Position numbers and translations under genes: made by a program. This document shows positions 12,329 to 23,860 of a stretch of 64,000 bases of DNA, piece by piece. Below the pieces are notes generated by a model that saw only the letters and a list, made by a program, of their open reading frames with translations, was not told the DNA's origin and made no database searches. Numbering within the stretch: the stretch's first letter is position 1; the number at the start of each line of letters is the position of its first letter. The DNA comes from Bryum argenteum (Eukaryota > Streptophyta > Bryopsida > Bryales > Bryaceae): NCBI GenBank assembly GCA_037043015.1, contig CM073322.1:23836364-23900363 (forward strand), written 5' to 3'.

Positions 12329-12723
12329 CGATATTCGTTATTTTGGGAGATTTTGAATCTCCCAATTTAATGACAGTTTAGCTCGACTCGAGCTAAACTA
12401 CACCCTAAGAATGGATACTTCACGGAAACTAGCCAAAACAACTAATTGTTCAAACTTTAAAATGGCCATAACTTACTCAAATGTTGTCCAAATAGGGCAT
12501 ATGAGGTGTTTTCTGACATCTATGTTTCCTATAGATGTCAAAAAACACCTCATATGCCCTATTTGGACAAAATTTGAGTAAGTTATGGCCATTTGAAAGT
12601 TTTGACGATTGGTTGTTTTGTGCAATTTCAGTGAAGTACCCTATTTGCTGGTGCAGTTTAGCTCGACTCGAGCTAAACTGAATTTTCCCAAATCATGGAA
12701 TTTTTCCAATTTAATGAATATCG
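12329..12723. mobile_element. Long foldback (hairpin) element, about 395 bp
   Basis: The two halves are inverted copies of each other. Outer ends read CGATATTCGTTA and TTAATGAATATCG. Each arm carries the palindrome AGTTTAGCTCGA-C-TCGAGCTAAACT (12375-12399 and 12655-12679). The inner arms share CAAATAGGGCATATGAGGTG, and the turn is GACATCTAT-7 nt-ATAGATGTC near 12526. The arms are nearly identical close to the turn and diverge outward. Transcription would give one long hairpin RNA. No coding sequence is visible. Confidence 0.8.
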
Positions 12724-15700
12724 TATTGTCTATATGGACATTCTTTTCTACCCAATTTAGCAATTGTGTCCTTCATCACTGGGCAAGTACAATCAGACAA
12801 TGCACTTGTTGAAAGTTTATAAACTGACCCCAAATCCGAGTCTAAATTGACAATACAACCAAAACCACGCTGCGGTATCATGGTCACGTTGAGTATGCTC
12901 GCTTGCAAAGCTCGAGCCAAATCGACTCCCTTTATATGCTTTGGTGTTGCAAAGGTGACTAAACGGAGATTCTTGGATTTTCTTGATTTAGGGAAGACGT
13001 TCGCATCGTCCAACACCGGAATGTGTGACAAGTCTCGTAGAGGGACAATGCTATTCAATGTGCGGTTTAAGGGAAAGCGCTCCTTCTGTGGGAGTTGGAA
13101 TCCTGCATTCTCTAACGCCTCGATTTCGCTACGTGTCAGATTTGTCCCTAATTTCACGGGCCATACTGAAGGGATAGGTGGTCGATCTTGGGTCCAAGAG
13201 AACCCATCTCTGACGAGAATCCTTTATACACATCTCAATATCGTTTACAATGAAATAGAATTGTTCCTCCACTTTGCGGCTGCGCTGAGGAGGCTGCCAT
13301 ATTCCAGTGTAAGTAGTAGCCAGAGTAGCCTTTCCGTTCTTGACTATGCGTGATTCACATTTCTTCTTGGTCACAGCCATATTTGCCCAACAAGCCTTGG
13401 AAGTCTTATTCAGTCGAGAAATGTGCCACAACTTCTCGTTTACTTTAGTCTCTTGAACTGCGGTTACACATTGTATATGTGGTATAAGAGAAGTAGATGG
13501 TTCTAGTGGGCATTCTTGAACTTCGTCTTCTTCATAGATAGTACCTAAACTCGAAGCACAAGCACGGGTAACTCTTCTCCCAATTTTAGGATGTGGGAAG
13601 CTCACGATGTGAGGTTGATGTGTTTCTTCTTCTGCTCCAATTGGAACATTTGCCTTTTGGGTAACTCTTCTCCCAATTAGAGGATGTAAGAAGCTCACGG
13701 TTTTAGGTTAATGTGTTTCTTCTTCTGCTCCAATTGGAACATTTTCCTTTCATTTCTTGGTACCAAAGAGCTCAGCTCCCTCCAAGTGTGCGTCAATAGT
13801 ACAGAAGACTTGACCTTCCGGAAAATTCAGTACTGCCTTGTTGATATCTAGTAGATTCCTTGTTCAATTAGCTTTGCGTTGGGCGATGTGAAGAGCTTTG
13901 CGCCGAGCAGCGCGAACGGTTGAAGTTCTTCTATAGAGGGGCTATAACTACCTTTGCTGCCCTTGTTGAATTAATGATAAGCCACTACTTGGAGGAATGC
14001 GCAAACGTAATCATCAACAACCGCAACATAAAGGTCCCCCCCCCACCTTATTGCCAGATGCTTGTCACCATTTGTTGTGTACCGTCTCAGCTAAGTTACA
14101 GGACGGCATCTCCGCTAACTCTTCTGGAGAGTATTTTTTTTTTCCCTGCATTGTATCAAGTGATGTCAATTCAATACATGATTGAACATTTCTATTTTTT
14201 GTTATAAGCCTAGTATAGGATAGAGGTGCAACACAAGAGTTCTAATCTATAATTTATTTTTCTGTTAATTAATAAATTCGTAAATGTTCGGAATAAAAAA
14301 AAAGTAACTGAAACATTTACCTACAGAATAAAAAAAATAAATAAATAGGAAATCATTTATAAGTAATAAGAAATACAGGAAAGAAAACTCACTAATTTCA
14401 TGAATCCTCTCCATTGCCTGTACCAGAAATGTCAGTACGCAAGCCAATGGCCTAAGTGTTGTAGTCCACTTTCGGAAGTGGCATTCAATAACGACCACCA
14501 CGCTCTGATGGCCCAGTACCGAGTCTTAGTCTCTTCCATGGTACGGACATCTTTATACTGCTTACACAGAACCTTGTCTTGATCTTGTAATTTGTGAGCG
14601 ATGTATTGTTTGGTATGTTTCTCAAGGGAATGCGTCCAATGAAAGTAACATGTCCATTTGCGGCCAACCATGGGGACTGCTGGCTTTCCACAGCCGTAAA
14701 TGATGCGCACGGTGTTCAAGTTGGCTTGAGCGCTGTCAGCCATAAAACCTTGGAACTTAGGCTTCGGTACTCCGTACCTAGCCATAACATAGTTCAAATT
14801 CTTCTAAAACACATGTTGAGCTTCTCTATCCTCTAACTGGAAATCACAACGCACAATAGTGAGAGTGCGTTGGAATCGAGAGTCGTACACGTGGCATGCC
14901 ATCGTAGTCCAATTTGAGACTCGTTTGACGTGGTCGAATATTATCCAAGCATGGGATACATTGCCACCAGGTTGCATTCGGCGGACAAGGTCAACACCGC
15001 TAGCTAGGCCGACCTCGGACATCTTGAAAATGAAGACTTTGTCGGAGTCATCTCCTTAGGCTGGAAACATGTTACGTTGTACGTAGGCTCAGTTGCTCAG
15101 CCCTCTGAGCTTAGTGATCCCATCAAGAACTCCATACCTGCTCAGATATCTGAAAGTATAGACACGGTGCGTTATGGCAGGAGAGTTCAAAAACATTGCT
15201 CAAAAACTGGCTCTAGCTCTTGAAGAGAAAGCTGCGAGGTTATAGAATCACCCTCATTACGGAGAAGGATATTTCCCAATAGATCTTTGCTTGTTTCCAT
15301 GACAATTTAGAAACTGTTGCTTAGGGCTTTCGGTCGACATGCTCTTCTAATGACTCATATATCTTCTTCTTTGTGCATCTATACACTCCGACCTTGACAG
15401 GATGTTCGTGGGTACAAATATGAATACAAACACGCTCCTGATCATACTCACCGAAGGCATAGAAGATTCTAGCGGAGCACTGAGTAACACAGGCTGGAGG
15501 TTCTTTACAAATCGTACAGACAATTGTAGAGGAGAGCGGAGGCACTTCGCCTACTGCAAATGGATCTTTGGTAATGCCTTCAAACTCCACCTCGTCCACT
15601 CTTGTAGCACGATATGGTCGTTGCAAGAAGTCGCAATTTTGATTGTGACACTGCAGATGACCGACATAATTTAAATAGCAAAAGGATAAGCCTAGTGTGT

Positions 15701-16448
15701 TGCTGATGTTTGTAATCATCTTTCTCGTCCACACATGGCCATCAAAGCGCTTGTCCATTCCTTCCATAGACTTGGCAGTTTTGTAAACGGAAGAAGGAGT
15801 TGCGGGTGGTAGACTGTAGAAAACATCTCCATTGAAAGAGGGAGGAAGCGAAGGTGTACAGACAGTCCGGATGGAATCAAACTTAATCTTTTTCAAGATG
15901 TTTTTGCTACCTGACATGGAACCTAATCAATAGAAAGAAGGTAGAATTTTTTTGGGTTTGCTTGTATGTGAAGATGGGAAAGGAGGAGTTAAATCTAGAA
16001 AGGTGTTCGAAAGTGTAGTGTGTGAATGGAGCTTCAACGCAGGGCGACGGGTTTGAACAAGAGACTGTTTCTCGTCGCTAGAAGAATCTGAAAAATCTAT
16101 ACTAACGCAACGGTCTGGTTTGATTTTGACAGGAGCAATGAGCGGAGCTGCAGTTGAGATAGTAGAGGAAGTACGAGGAGTTAAGAGAATAGTACTTGCG
16201 TTCATAACGGACTTTGTAATTCCAAAGAGGCGATATTTGCCTAGTCTAAGTTTCCAAATACTAGTATTGTTATTGAGAAGTACATGTGCTTTTAGCATAG
16301 GATACTCAACAAGAAGAGAAGTTGGATCCAGGACCTCACGCTCTAACCACAAAGAAGACTGATCGTAACTGTTAGCCAGGGTATGGGTATGGAGCTGTTC
16401 GAGGTACGGAAAGAGGGGTAAGAACAAGGATCGTGGTTCTGAAGCCAC
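12711..16448 (-). pseudogene. Decayed DDE-type (MULE-like?) transposon protein genes
   Basis: Read on the minus strand, open stretches follow one another: 16448-15927, 15917-15321, 15022-14804, 14797-14432, 13698-13129 and 13157-12711, with stops and frame changes between them. The second stretch has cysteine pairs (LQCHNQNCDF; VCTICKEPPACV) that could bind zinc. The third and fourth join across a shift into a block containing KFQGFMADSAQAN and CYFHWTHSLEKH, then a Trp-rich stretch (RYWAIRAWW, LGHWLAYW). That resembles the RNase-H-like core of plant transposases, with the Asp of MADS as a candidate catalytic residue. The exact superfamily is not certain. Frameshifts and missing starts make it non-functional as it stands. 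Confidence 0.6.
13568..13753 (-). repeat. 93-bp in-frame tandem duplication
   Basis: The segment starting at GTAACTCTTCTCCCAATT (13568) is repeated from 13661 with about 90% identity. The unit is 93 bp (31 codons), so in the minus-strand frame it gives two copies of HPxIGRRVT plus following residues. It is the only internal duplication seen in this transposon remnant. Confidence 0.75.
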
Positions 16449-17825
16449 GGATATCCCAGGGTTGCCAAGGTAAAGATGGACGTGGCGTAAGTTGACTTAT
16501 CGAGCTACAAGCGTGGGTTGACTTATCGAGCTTAATCATAGGTTTATTAGCACTATCGTGGCCATGTTAACTCGGAAAAGTGTCTGGGCGTGGGTACAAA
16601 CAATCAGTGACCCGAGGGTTACCCTCTCGTGGCTCTACTTCCTCGTTCGTCTTCCACGGCCATGGCGCTATCCGTGCGTCGTGGCTATGGCCTCAGTGCG
16701 GCGGAAAGCCTCAGTTACAAGTTCCTCGTGACAACGCTGTCTCCCGCAGTGGCCCGCGGACTGAGATACAAAGACCTTGGCCTGTAACGATCGACGACAC
16801 CACGGCCCATGAAGAGATTAGAGTATCCAGAGTTTGGAGGCATGGAGAGAAAGAGGGTTTTAGCAAGAGGAAGAAGAGTGAGGAAAGCTCGTCCGTGTTT
16901 GCATTGAATGAGTAGAAGTCAATCGCTACACAGATGTACGATAATGCACTCGTGGAACTACTACTGCACTCATGCGAGAGTGCGAGACATGGAAGTGTGA
17001 ACTATGTAATCTATCCTCTATTTATATTGCATTAAAACCTAATTTTGCCCTGGCGTTCAACTTTAACTGCGGTCCTCGGTCTTGATCCCCATGGTCGCTG
17101 TGGTCTTTGGTCTTGATACCCGGGGGTACTGTGGCAGGTAACAATAACCAAATCAAATCGTAAGCTATTGGGAAGTGACTACAGCCATGCCATTTGGATC
17201 CGGAAGAATTCGTGCAGGAGCAGACAAACTGCTAGAACAAATATCTATAACGTTTGGATTAGAGGGATGGGAATCGAAGGAAGCCATTATACCTGTGAGT
17301 AAGCGAAAATGGACGTGGAGTGTGAAGAATCTGAACCCGTAGGATTAAAGCAGTTTATGATGGAATGGTGTGGCTAGTAGGAGTCCCTATTTAGTTGAAT
17401 AGGACGGGAGCGTTAATGATTATAATTCGGCGGGTAAAGTAACTGTTTATATTTTCTTGTTGGTAATAGTTATAAAGTAAGAACATGTTAAATAAGGGAC
17501 AAGATTAGACAGTATTATTAATTTGCGCAATCTTAAATTTTGGAAAAGTGATGGTGGCCGTCTTTGTCAGAGTAGTAGAATTTAAATATAAATAGTAGAT
17601 TAGCAACATATGTCAGATACCGTCATATATGGCAATTTCTGAACCGTCATTGTGGTTCTGATAATTATTGAAGAAATAAAGAAATTAGGTCATAGGGAGG
17701 CTAGTGGAAAGTGTTTAAATAGGTTTAGGACGACAATATCAACCATTTCATTCTTTGTTTTGTTTTTGTAGATTCAGGGTTTATGACGATCCGAGTTGTG
17801 CCCGATTGTACAAAGACTAGACGCC
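16449..17825. other. Spacer with a GC-rich island and a 16-bp direct repeat
   Basis: GTTGACTTATCGAGCT occurs twice, near 16490 and 16510. From about 16570 to 16900 the sequence is much richer in GC than its surroundings. A 41-codon plus-strand stretch starting at an ATG at 16663 (MALSVRRGYGLSAAESLS...) ends at a stop without a recognisable domain. The final 400 bp before 17826 are AT-rich and could be the promoter of the interrupted gene. Confidence 0.4.
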
Positions 17826-18404
17826 ATGGATGCAGTAAGCCTCAATTCCGAGAAATCCAACGACGGTATGCCTAAGAAGAGGAAGAGGAAGGGTGAAACA
17901 CGATTTAGTAACTTTAAGGCGCTGAAGCGAAGCGCATTGCGTAACGGGAGACCGTCTCGGTCAAGTGGAGACGAGCGAGGCGCTGCTCATCTCGAAGGGG
18001 ACGATGAAGAGGTCGGGTTAGAATTTCGGCGAAATGTGAAGATGCGCTCTATCAATCTTGACACGGTTGTCGAGATCGAAGAGACCGAGAAAATGGAAGC
18101 AGTATTGGACTGGAAGAGTTTTGTCAAAGAGCTGGAACGTGATAGACGTACTTCAACGTTGAGCAATTCTTTGAGTTATTACATAGGAGGTAAAGGGGTA
18201 GCCGTTGATTTTGACTAACAGGTATGCTCCTACTAAACAAGTTTGCTAATAAATTATTGTAGTTTGTATCTATTGATTTCTTACTTGATAAGTACTGTGA
18301 TGTGGAGAGAGATCTCAAAGACGGTTCAGAAGATTTAAGTGTTGGATATGGCGATAACGCTGTTGCTGGCAGTTTTGAAAACGAAGAGCTGATAGATTCA
18401 TTAA
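17826..18404 (+). pseudogene. 5' part of a host reading frame split by the piggyBac element
   Basis: The ATG at 17826 opens a frame of about 130 codons with a basic, nuclear-localisation-like run (PKKRKRKGE) and an acidic, helical C-terminal part (VLDWKSFVKELERDRR). The frame closes at 18217-18219. A likely intron runs from a phase-0 donor within the GGGGTAGCC context (about 18195-18202) to the acceptor at 18261-18262. The next exon, starting at 18263 (FVSIDFLLDKYCDVERDL), runs open to the TTAA at 18401 where the transposon begins. I do not recognise the family. The frame continues beyond the element at 23865. Confidence 0.55.
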
Positions 18405-18823
18405 CCCCTAAAGATCTTTGCAAGCCGAATCGGCTTTTTGACGTCCTGGTCAGCTACGGTGAAGGAGTTAAAAAACGAATTTAGGGTCGGGATTTTTACT
18501 GAAGGTGGGTAAATATGTAAGGTAGGTGTGGTAAAAATTGCAACGGTAAATTCCTATTTTTGAGCCTAAATTTGCATATTTTCAATATTCAGTTTGGGGA
18601 GGGCAAGGTGGGCAGGGCTGTGAGCCAACGAGGAGCGAGCTTAGCGATCGGGCAGTTTTGCCGGTTAGCACATGGAATTAGGTAGGGGTAGGGGGGGTTA
18701 GAGTGGGCTTTGTCTGAACCCATGATTCTTAGAAGGGAAGGTGGCAAACACTGTTAGCGAGCCTCATAAATGGTCAATCCGTTGGAGTTATTACGAACAT
18801 AGCCACCAAAGCCACCACTTTTC

Positions 18824-19909
18824 ATGACTATTGGAATTGCTTCAACTTTGAAATTTCGATCATCCAACAAACATTGCAAGCACCACACAGATAAGATGGA
18901 ATTCACCAATTGCTCCTATTGCGCCAAAACAAACTTCCTTGCGTGTAGCAAATGTTCAATTCTCAACAGGGAACAGGGTCATGAACTACAGATTGAGCAA
19001 GCATCAACTTTGAGAGAAACTAGTGAGATCAGATTCGGTAGCTGCATAGACATATGTCATTCCTTGCAACTCGTCTAGGCAGTTCATGTTGATTTCGGAG
19101 GGATTGCAACACATGATGCTTTAAGATCCAATTTGCAGGAGACAGTAGCAAACAGGAGCCTCACATTGGTGGCATCGACCGACAGCTTCAAATCGGAGCT
19201 TCAGATCGGTCTAGGAGGGCGAGACCTTCAGATCGGCACTGGGAGACAGATCCAGGGAGGGATCCGCCGCAACGTCACAGTAGCAGACTCCCGGGACTTC
19301 ACGTTGACATCCGGCGGTGCTGACCGGATCATTGAAGGAGGGATCATCGTAGAGCCTCCGATCCAGGGAGGGATCGAACGAGGTGAGACGGTGAAGCCTT
19401 GCATCGAGTTGGTACAGCCAGGGACCACGTCAAACTTGGGAGTGCGGCAGATCAGGGACTTCGGCGCTTCTGACCTGGGAGTGCGGCAGATCAGGGATCT
19501 CGGCTGCGACGGCCTGGGAGTGCGGCAGATCAGGGACTTCGGCGGCAACAACAGCAGCGACGAGCTTCCTCGCCCGGGGCTTCAAGCTCATGATCGACAG
19601 CCGCAGATCGATTCATGTACGGTGGCATCAAGCGAAGTTGGCCTTGAGGCTGTACAGCAGTTGCGTAGATGGGCAGTTGAGAGAAATCTTGGAGAAGATC
19701 GCATTCGCATATTACTTTCTTTGCTTGATCCCACATACCTTCGTAGTCTTCATGTGAGGAAAAAGAGTAGAAAGTGGCCTACAAATCCACAAGCACATAC
19801 ATTCAGACATCATTTCTACCGCCAAGCTGCACATGTGTTAGGGTGGAAAGAAAAGCAGAGTTTTGATTCCGAGTTCCTTAGCATTGTAAGATTTGTTTGG
19901 CAAGAGTAA
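18824..19909 (+). CDS. Accessory gene of the piggyBac element, unknown function (2 exons?)
   Basis: The first open stretch, 18824-19078, starts at ATG and contains CSYCAKTNFLACSKC, a Cys2-Cys2 pattern that could be a small zinc-binding motif, preceded by HCKHH. The second, about 19140-19909, has no Met in its 258 codons, so it is probably reached by splicing to the acceptor TTTGCAG ending at 19138. It carries QGGI repeats, then three copies of LGVRQIRD, and ends with a basic-hydrophobic region (LHVRKKSRKWP, HVLGWKEKQSF) closed by FVWQE. I do not recognise a family. It ends 4 bp before the transposase ATG (19914) on the same strand. The exact intron donor (about 19030-19073) is not resolved. 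Confidence 0.45.
19431..19560 (+). repeat. Three tandem LGVRQIRD-coding repeats
   Basis: The block GGGAGTGCGGCAGATCAGGG starts at 19438, 19480 and 19516, at spacings of 42 and 36 bp. Both spacings are multiples of three, so the accessory protein frame is kept. The segment is GC-rich compared with the transposon termini. Confidence 0.7.
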
Positions 19910-19913
19910 TAAA

Positions 19914-22628
19914 ATGCCGAGGCGTCAATCGCACAAGAGGGGGAAGCAGGTAATCCCTATTTCAAATGTCAACCAAATTCATGACAAAGGAACTTTCTAC
20001 TTACAATGATTTTGTATTTTCTTCTTGCTAGATGGAGTGGGATGAGATCCCTCTTCGAAAGAGTGGAAGATTGCACCGCTCTCCACCTCCAAGCCTACCT
20101 CCACCGGAGTCGCCACCTCCTGAAGTGCACGTTCCTGTACCAATCACAGATCTCCCTGACTTTGGATCAGAGAGTTTGATATTCCAATTCAATGACACAG
20201 ATGAAGCATTCAATGGAGACTACTTGACATTACAAAATCCTCCTAGCATGGACTATGGTAGTGATGAACTTGAATGCTCTTGTGAATCTGATACTAATCT
20301 TGGTGGAGGAGGTCTAGAAGACATACTGTGGCCTCCAGAGATGCTTCTTCAGGCAAGGAATTACGGAATGAGGGGATCGAAGAGGCCGCTGGAGAGTGAT
20401 AGGGAATGCTTGGACGCAAATGAAACTGCTCGTCTAGCGATGCGAGCTATTGAACGGGTAGGAGGTGCTAGATCGAGCGCTGAAGGCGGCTTCGCAGGAG
20501 TCGCCGAGCGCGCTTACGGAGATGCCGAAGTCGGCGATGCATGCGGTGGCCCTCACGTCAGCTGTCCAGATCGGCAACTGGAGATCAGCGCGCCTTCGCT
20601 GGGGTTCGTTCGGGATATGGACGGGTCAGGCTCCCCGGCCGGCCATGTAGGCGATGGGCTGAGCCTCTCAGGCCCGGCCCCAAGCAGCTCCTTACCGGCT
20701 CCAAGCAGCTCCTTACCGGCCGCAGCAGCTGCGATGCAGGCAGGCGGACCGGCCCCGCACGCTACCGTGGGCGACCCAACAAGTTCATTTTTCCACCACG
20801 ACCAGGCAACAGGTATGTTTCCGTTTCCTAACTGGGATTATTTGGCTGAAGACGTAAATGAAATAGAGGATGATGCTAATGAAGAAATTCCATACCAAAG
20901 AACTAATGAAGTAAGGCAAGGAAATGATAGTGAGGAATGTCCCGATTTTGACGTTGAATATGGAAGTGATGGGGAAGATGGAAACATTGGCTTGCAAGAT
21001 AATCAAACCGGCCTAAAGTGGGAATTTAGAGACGAAACATGGAAGGATTCAAGTTTTTACTACCAACCCAACCCTTTGCCTTTTAGTGGAAGACCAAAGG
21101 GTCCTTCCACAAACTATCGTGGTGTTCCAACTTTCAAGACCTTGTTTGCTCTTTTTTGGACCCCGGTCATGTTACAGTCCATTGTAAGAGAAACCAACCG
21201 CTATGCCAATGAACCACTAGATCATCAAGGTAATACAAAAGGAGGCTCTAAGTGGGAGGATATGACTATCAAAGAACTAAAGGCATTCATGGCACTAGCA
21301 ATTTACATGGGTTTGAAACACCAACCCAACTACCACACATATTGGATGCAAAATAAATTGTATCGATGCCCGGTGATTTCTTCTATCTTGACTAGAGCTA
21401 GATTCCAAGAACTTAGAAGATGCCTACATCTAACTAATATGAATGGAGTTTCTAGAGGTGACCCGGGCTATGACAAAATAGGACAAACTAGATGGCTTGT
21501 AGATGCCGTTAGAGAAAGATGTAAATTGGCATGGTGTCTTGGTAAGTATTTGACTGTCGATGAGATGATGATTCGCTACAAAGGTACATACTCCCCTATT
21601 CGTCAATACATGCCTAAGAAGCCCCAAAAATGGGGCGTGAAGGTATGGTGTCTTGCTTGCTCCATTTCGAAGTATGTGTATAACTTTGAAATTTATTGTG
21701 GTAAGGAAAACATTGTGCTACCTCCTCTTGGTGAAACTGTTCAACCAGGTCCTACAGTTGGTGAATCTAACTTAGCCCAAAATGTGGTTTTGAGGCTAGT
21801 TGATGGTCTTTGGAATTTAGGACATTGCATCACTATGGACAATTTTTTCTCGAGCATTAGCCTATTCACCTCTCTTCTAGCACGTGGCATGTATGCTACA
21901 GGTACGGTTAGGCAGAATCGTGTTGGACTTCCCACAGATTTGAAGAACTTGGCAGCATTCAAGAATGTGCCTCAAGGCACAACTCTATGGAGAATGCATG
22001 TAAGTCGTTCCATTTCTTCTGTAATGTGGAAAGATAAGAAACCTGTTCTACTAATTTCTACTCACAGCATGCCAATTCAAGCTCCATGTGAATTTCCCGT
22101 TGTCACCGTGCCTCGCCGAAATGGTGCCATTCGGGAGAAGGTCCAAACTTCACCTATGTTGAAGGACTACACCACCCACATGCGTGGGGTGGACGTAGCG
22201 GACCAACTCTGCGCCTCTTCTCGTGTCAGGTACGAAGCCACAAGTGGTGGCATCGAATCTTCTTCTTTCTTTTGGATGTCACCGTTGTAAATATGTATAT
22301 TATTTACTTGGAATGTGTGGCAAACTATAACCCTCGTAAGCCTGTCACTCCAATGACGCATCTCCAGTTCAAGCAAGGTCTATGTGAGTAGTTATTGGCA
22401 GATTGGCCAAAAAGAACTCCACAACTTGCAGACATAATTCCGGGACCACAACGACCGATAATTTGTGTTCCTACTCATACCACATTGCGTAGACAATGTG
22501 TTGTATGCAAGGTGAGGCAACCACATTATTTTTGTCGCAAATGTGGTGACAAATGGATGTGTCTAAATGAGGGATGCTATGAGAAATGGCATACGGCTTT
22601 GGCATTACGACAACAAGAACGACGTTGA
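19914..22628 (+). pseudogene. piggyBac transposase (DDE_Tnp_1_7 type), frameshift plus nonsense codon
   Basis: Exon 1 is 19914-19949 (MPRRQSHKRGKQ), followed by an 82-bp intron; exon 2 starts at 20032. After an acidic, low-complexity N-terminal half, the catalytic domain runs from about 21050. The three acidic residues are visible: TVDEMMIRYKG, HCITMDNFFS and MRGVDVADQ. Directly after this block (about 22226-22242) the frame changes. The expected HKWWHRIFFFLLDV is found in the next frame and runs to QGLCE, where a TAG at 22389-22391 interrupts it. The same frame then continues through the C-terminal Cys-rich domain (CVVC...YFCRKCGDKWMC...C...WH, 22495-22590) to the stop at 22626. Two lesions in otherwise well preserved sequence imply recent inactivation, or an error in the assembly. 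Confidence 0.85.
20440..20800 (+). other. GC-rich insertion inside the transposase N-terminal region
   Basis: Within an otherwise AT-rich open frame, about 360 bp become strongly GC-rich and encode Gly, Ala, Ser and Pro stretches (GPAPSSSLPAPSSSLP). A 21-bp unit ending CAGCTCCTTACCGG is duplicated in tandem at about 20681-20722. The frame stays open across it. Similar GC-rich blocks occur at 19190-19620, 22860-23090 and, outside the element, at 24301-24560. Confidence 0.6.
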
Positions 22629-22717
22629 CTATAGGTACGTTCTCATAATTTAGAATATTTTTCATTCAAAGATTTCTATTCATTTCCATGGAAAAATAAT
22701 TTTTAGTTACATCCACA

Positions 22718-22849
22718 CTTACATTTTATTTCCTCCAATACTGCAGGGGTTACTATTAGCCCTTACATTTTATTTCCCCCAATACTGCAGGGGTTACTAT
22801 TAGCCCTTACATTTTATTTCCACCAATACTGCAGGGGTTACTATTAGCC
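22718..22849 (+). repeat. 44-bp tandem repeat, three copies
   Basis: Units 22718-22761, 22762-22805 and 22806-22849 differ only at one position (CCTCC, CCCCC, CCACC context). Each contains AATACTGCAGGGGTTACTAT. The array lies between the transposase stop and the GC-rich segment at 22860-23090 inside the piggyBac element. Confidence 0.9.
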
Positions 22850-23860
22850 CTACTGCAGGAATTACAGGGAGCCAGGGGCCAAGTCGAGCTGTGAGCTCAG
22901 GGGTTTACCGGAGCCGTGGGTAACGGCCGACAAGCTGCAGCGACGGGTGGAGGACGAACCGCTACAGGAGGGCGACCCGCTACAGCAACGGGGGGAGGGC
23001 GACCCGCTATAGGGCGGTAGCGTCAACGGCCACAGCAGGCATTTTACGAACGAGGTGGCTGGCATCGGGCGAGCTGGCATTGTGACCTAGCAGGCTTCAA
23101 ATCGGAGCTTCCTCCCAATCAAACTGAACCCATTTTAGATACTCTTATCTATCTATAAATGCATTGGCCCCACATCTGACAATTAGTCCTTGCAACTCAT
23201 AATTGATTGAATGGCCCGGGGAAAGAATGAAGGGCTCCAGTATCACATGGCTGCCCACTTCGTATTACACTATATTCTCATGTACATGGCTTCCGTAATT
23301 CTTAGAAATTTGAGATTTTGGAATTTTTCAAAAAAAATTGGATGTAAATTTTTGTCACTCATAAGGCAAAAATCTCACCGTTGAGTTTCTCTAAATTCAA
23401 AAATTTCATTGTGTTACGCAAGTTTTATCCTAATGAAGGTACAAAGTGTAGTTTTTGACCTCCGGTTACGCCACAATTTTGATGAGGGTTCAAAAATCCA
23501 AATCGATGTCTCAAATTTCGCATGTGTATACTCAACTTGGTCTTCCACATGAAAAAAATTTTGAGCATGAAGTTTGAGGTAATAAGCATGCATTTCCACT
23601 TGGCACAAGATCATAATGCCTCCCGGGCAAGGGCAAAAAAAAGTTTTGAGTCAACTTTGAACGTTATGATCTCACACATGAAAAACATCCAACGGTTGAA
23701 ATTTGGATCAGTCCTTCTAAACTAGGTTAGGTTCAAGATCTTACGGTTCAATTTCTAAATATAGTAAAAAATTTTGGATCACACCCCCGGGAGTGCATAG
23801 AGGTAGAAAAAGGCAGTTTTTGGCCATTTCGGCTTCTTGCAACTCAAGGATTTTTAGGGG

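Noticed and set aside
18401-18412. The TTAACCCCTAAA motif as telomere-like sequence
   Set aside because: Plant telomeres are tandem CCCTAAA; here the motif occurs once per element end, in inverted pairs next to TTAA.
18302-18484. 60-codon open frame reaching across 18401
   Set aside because: Only the part before 18401 is host coding sequence; the rest is the terminal repeat of the piggyBac element read by chance.
22225-22260. Intron as the explanation for the transposase frame change
   Set aside because: The conserved protein continues without a gap, and there is no room for donor and acceptor.
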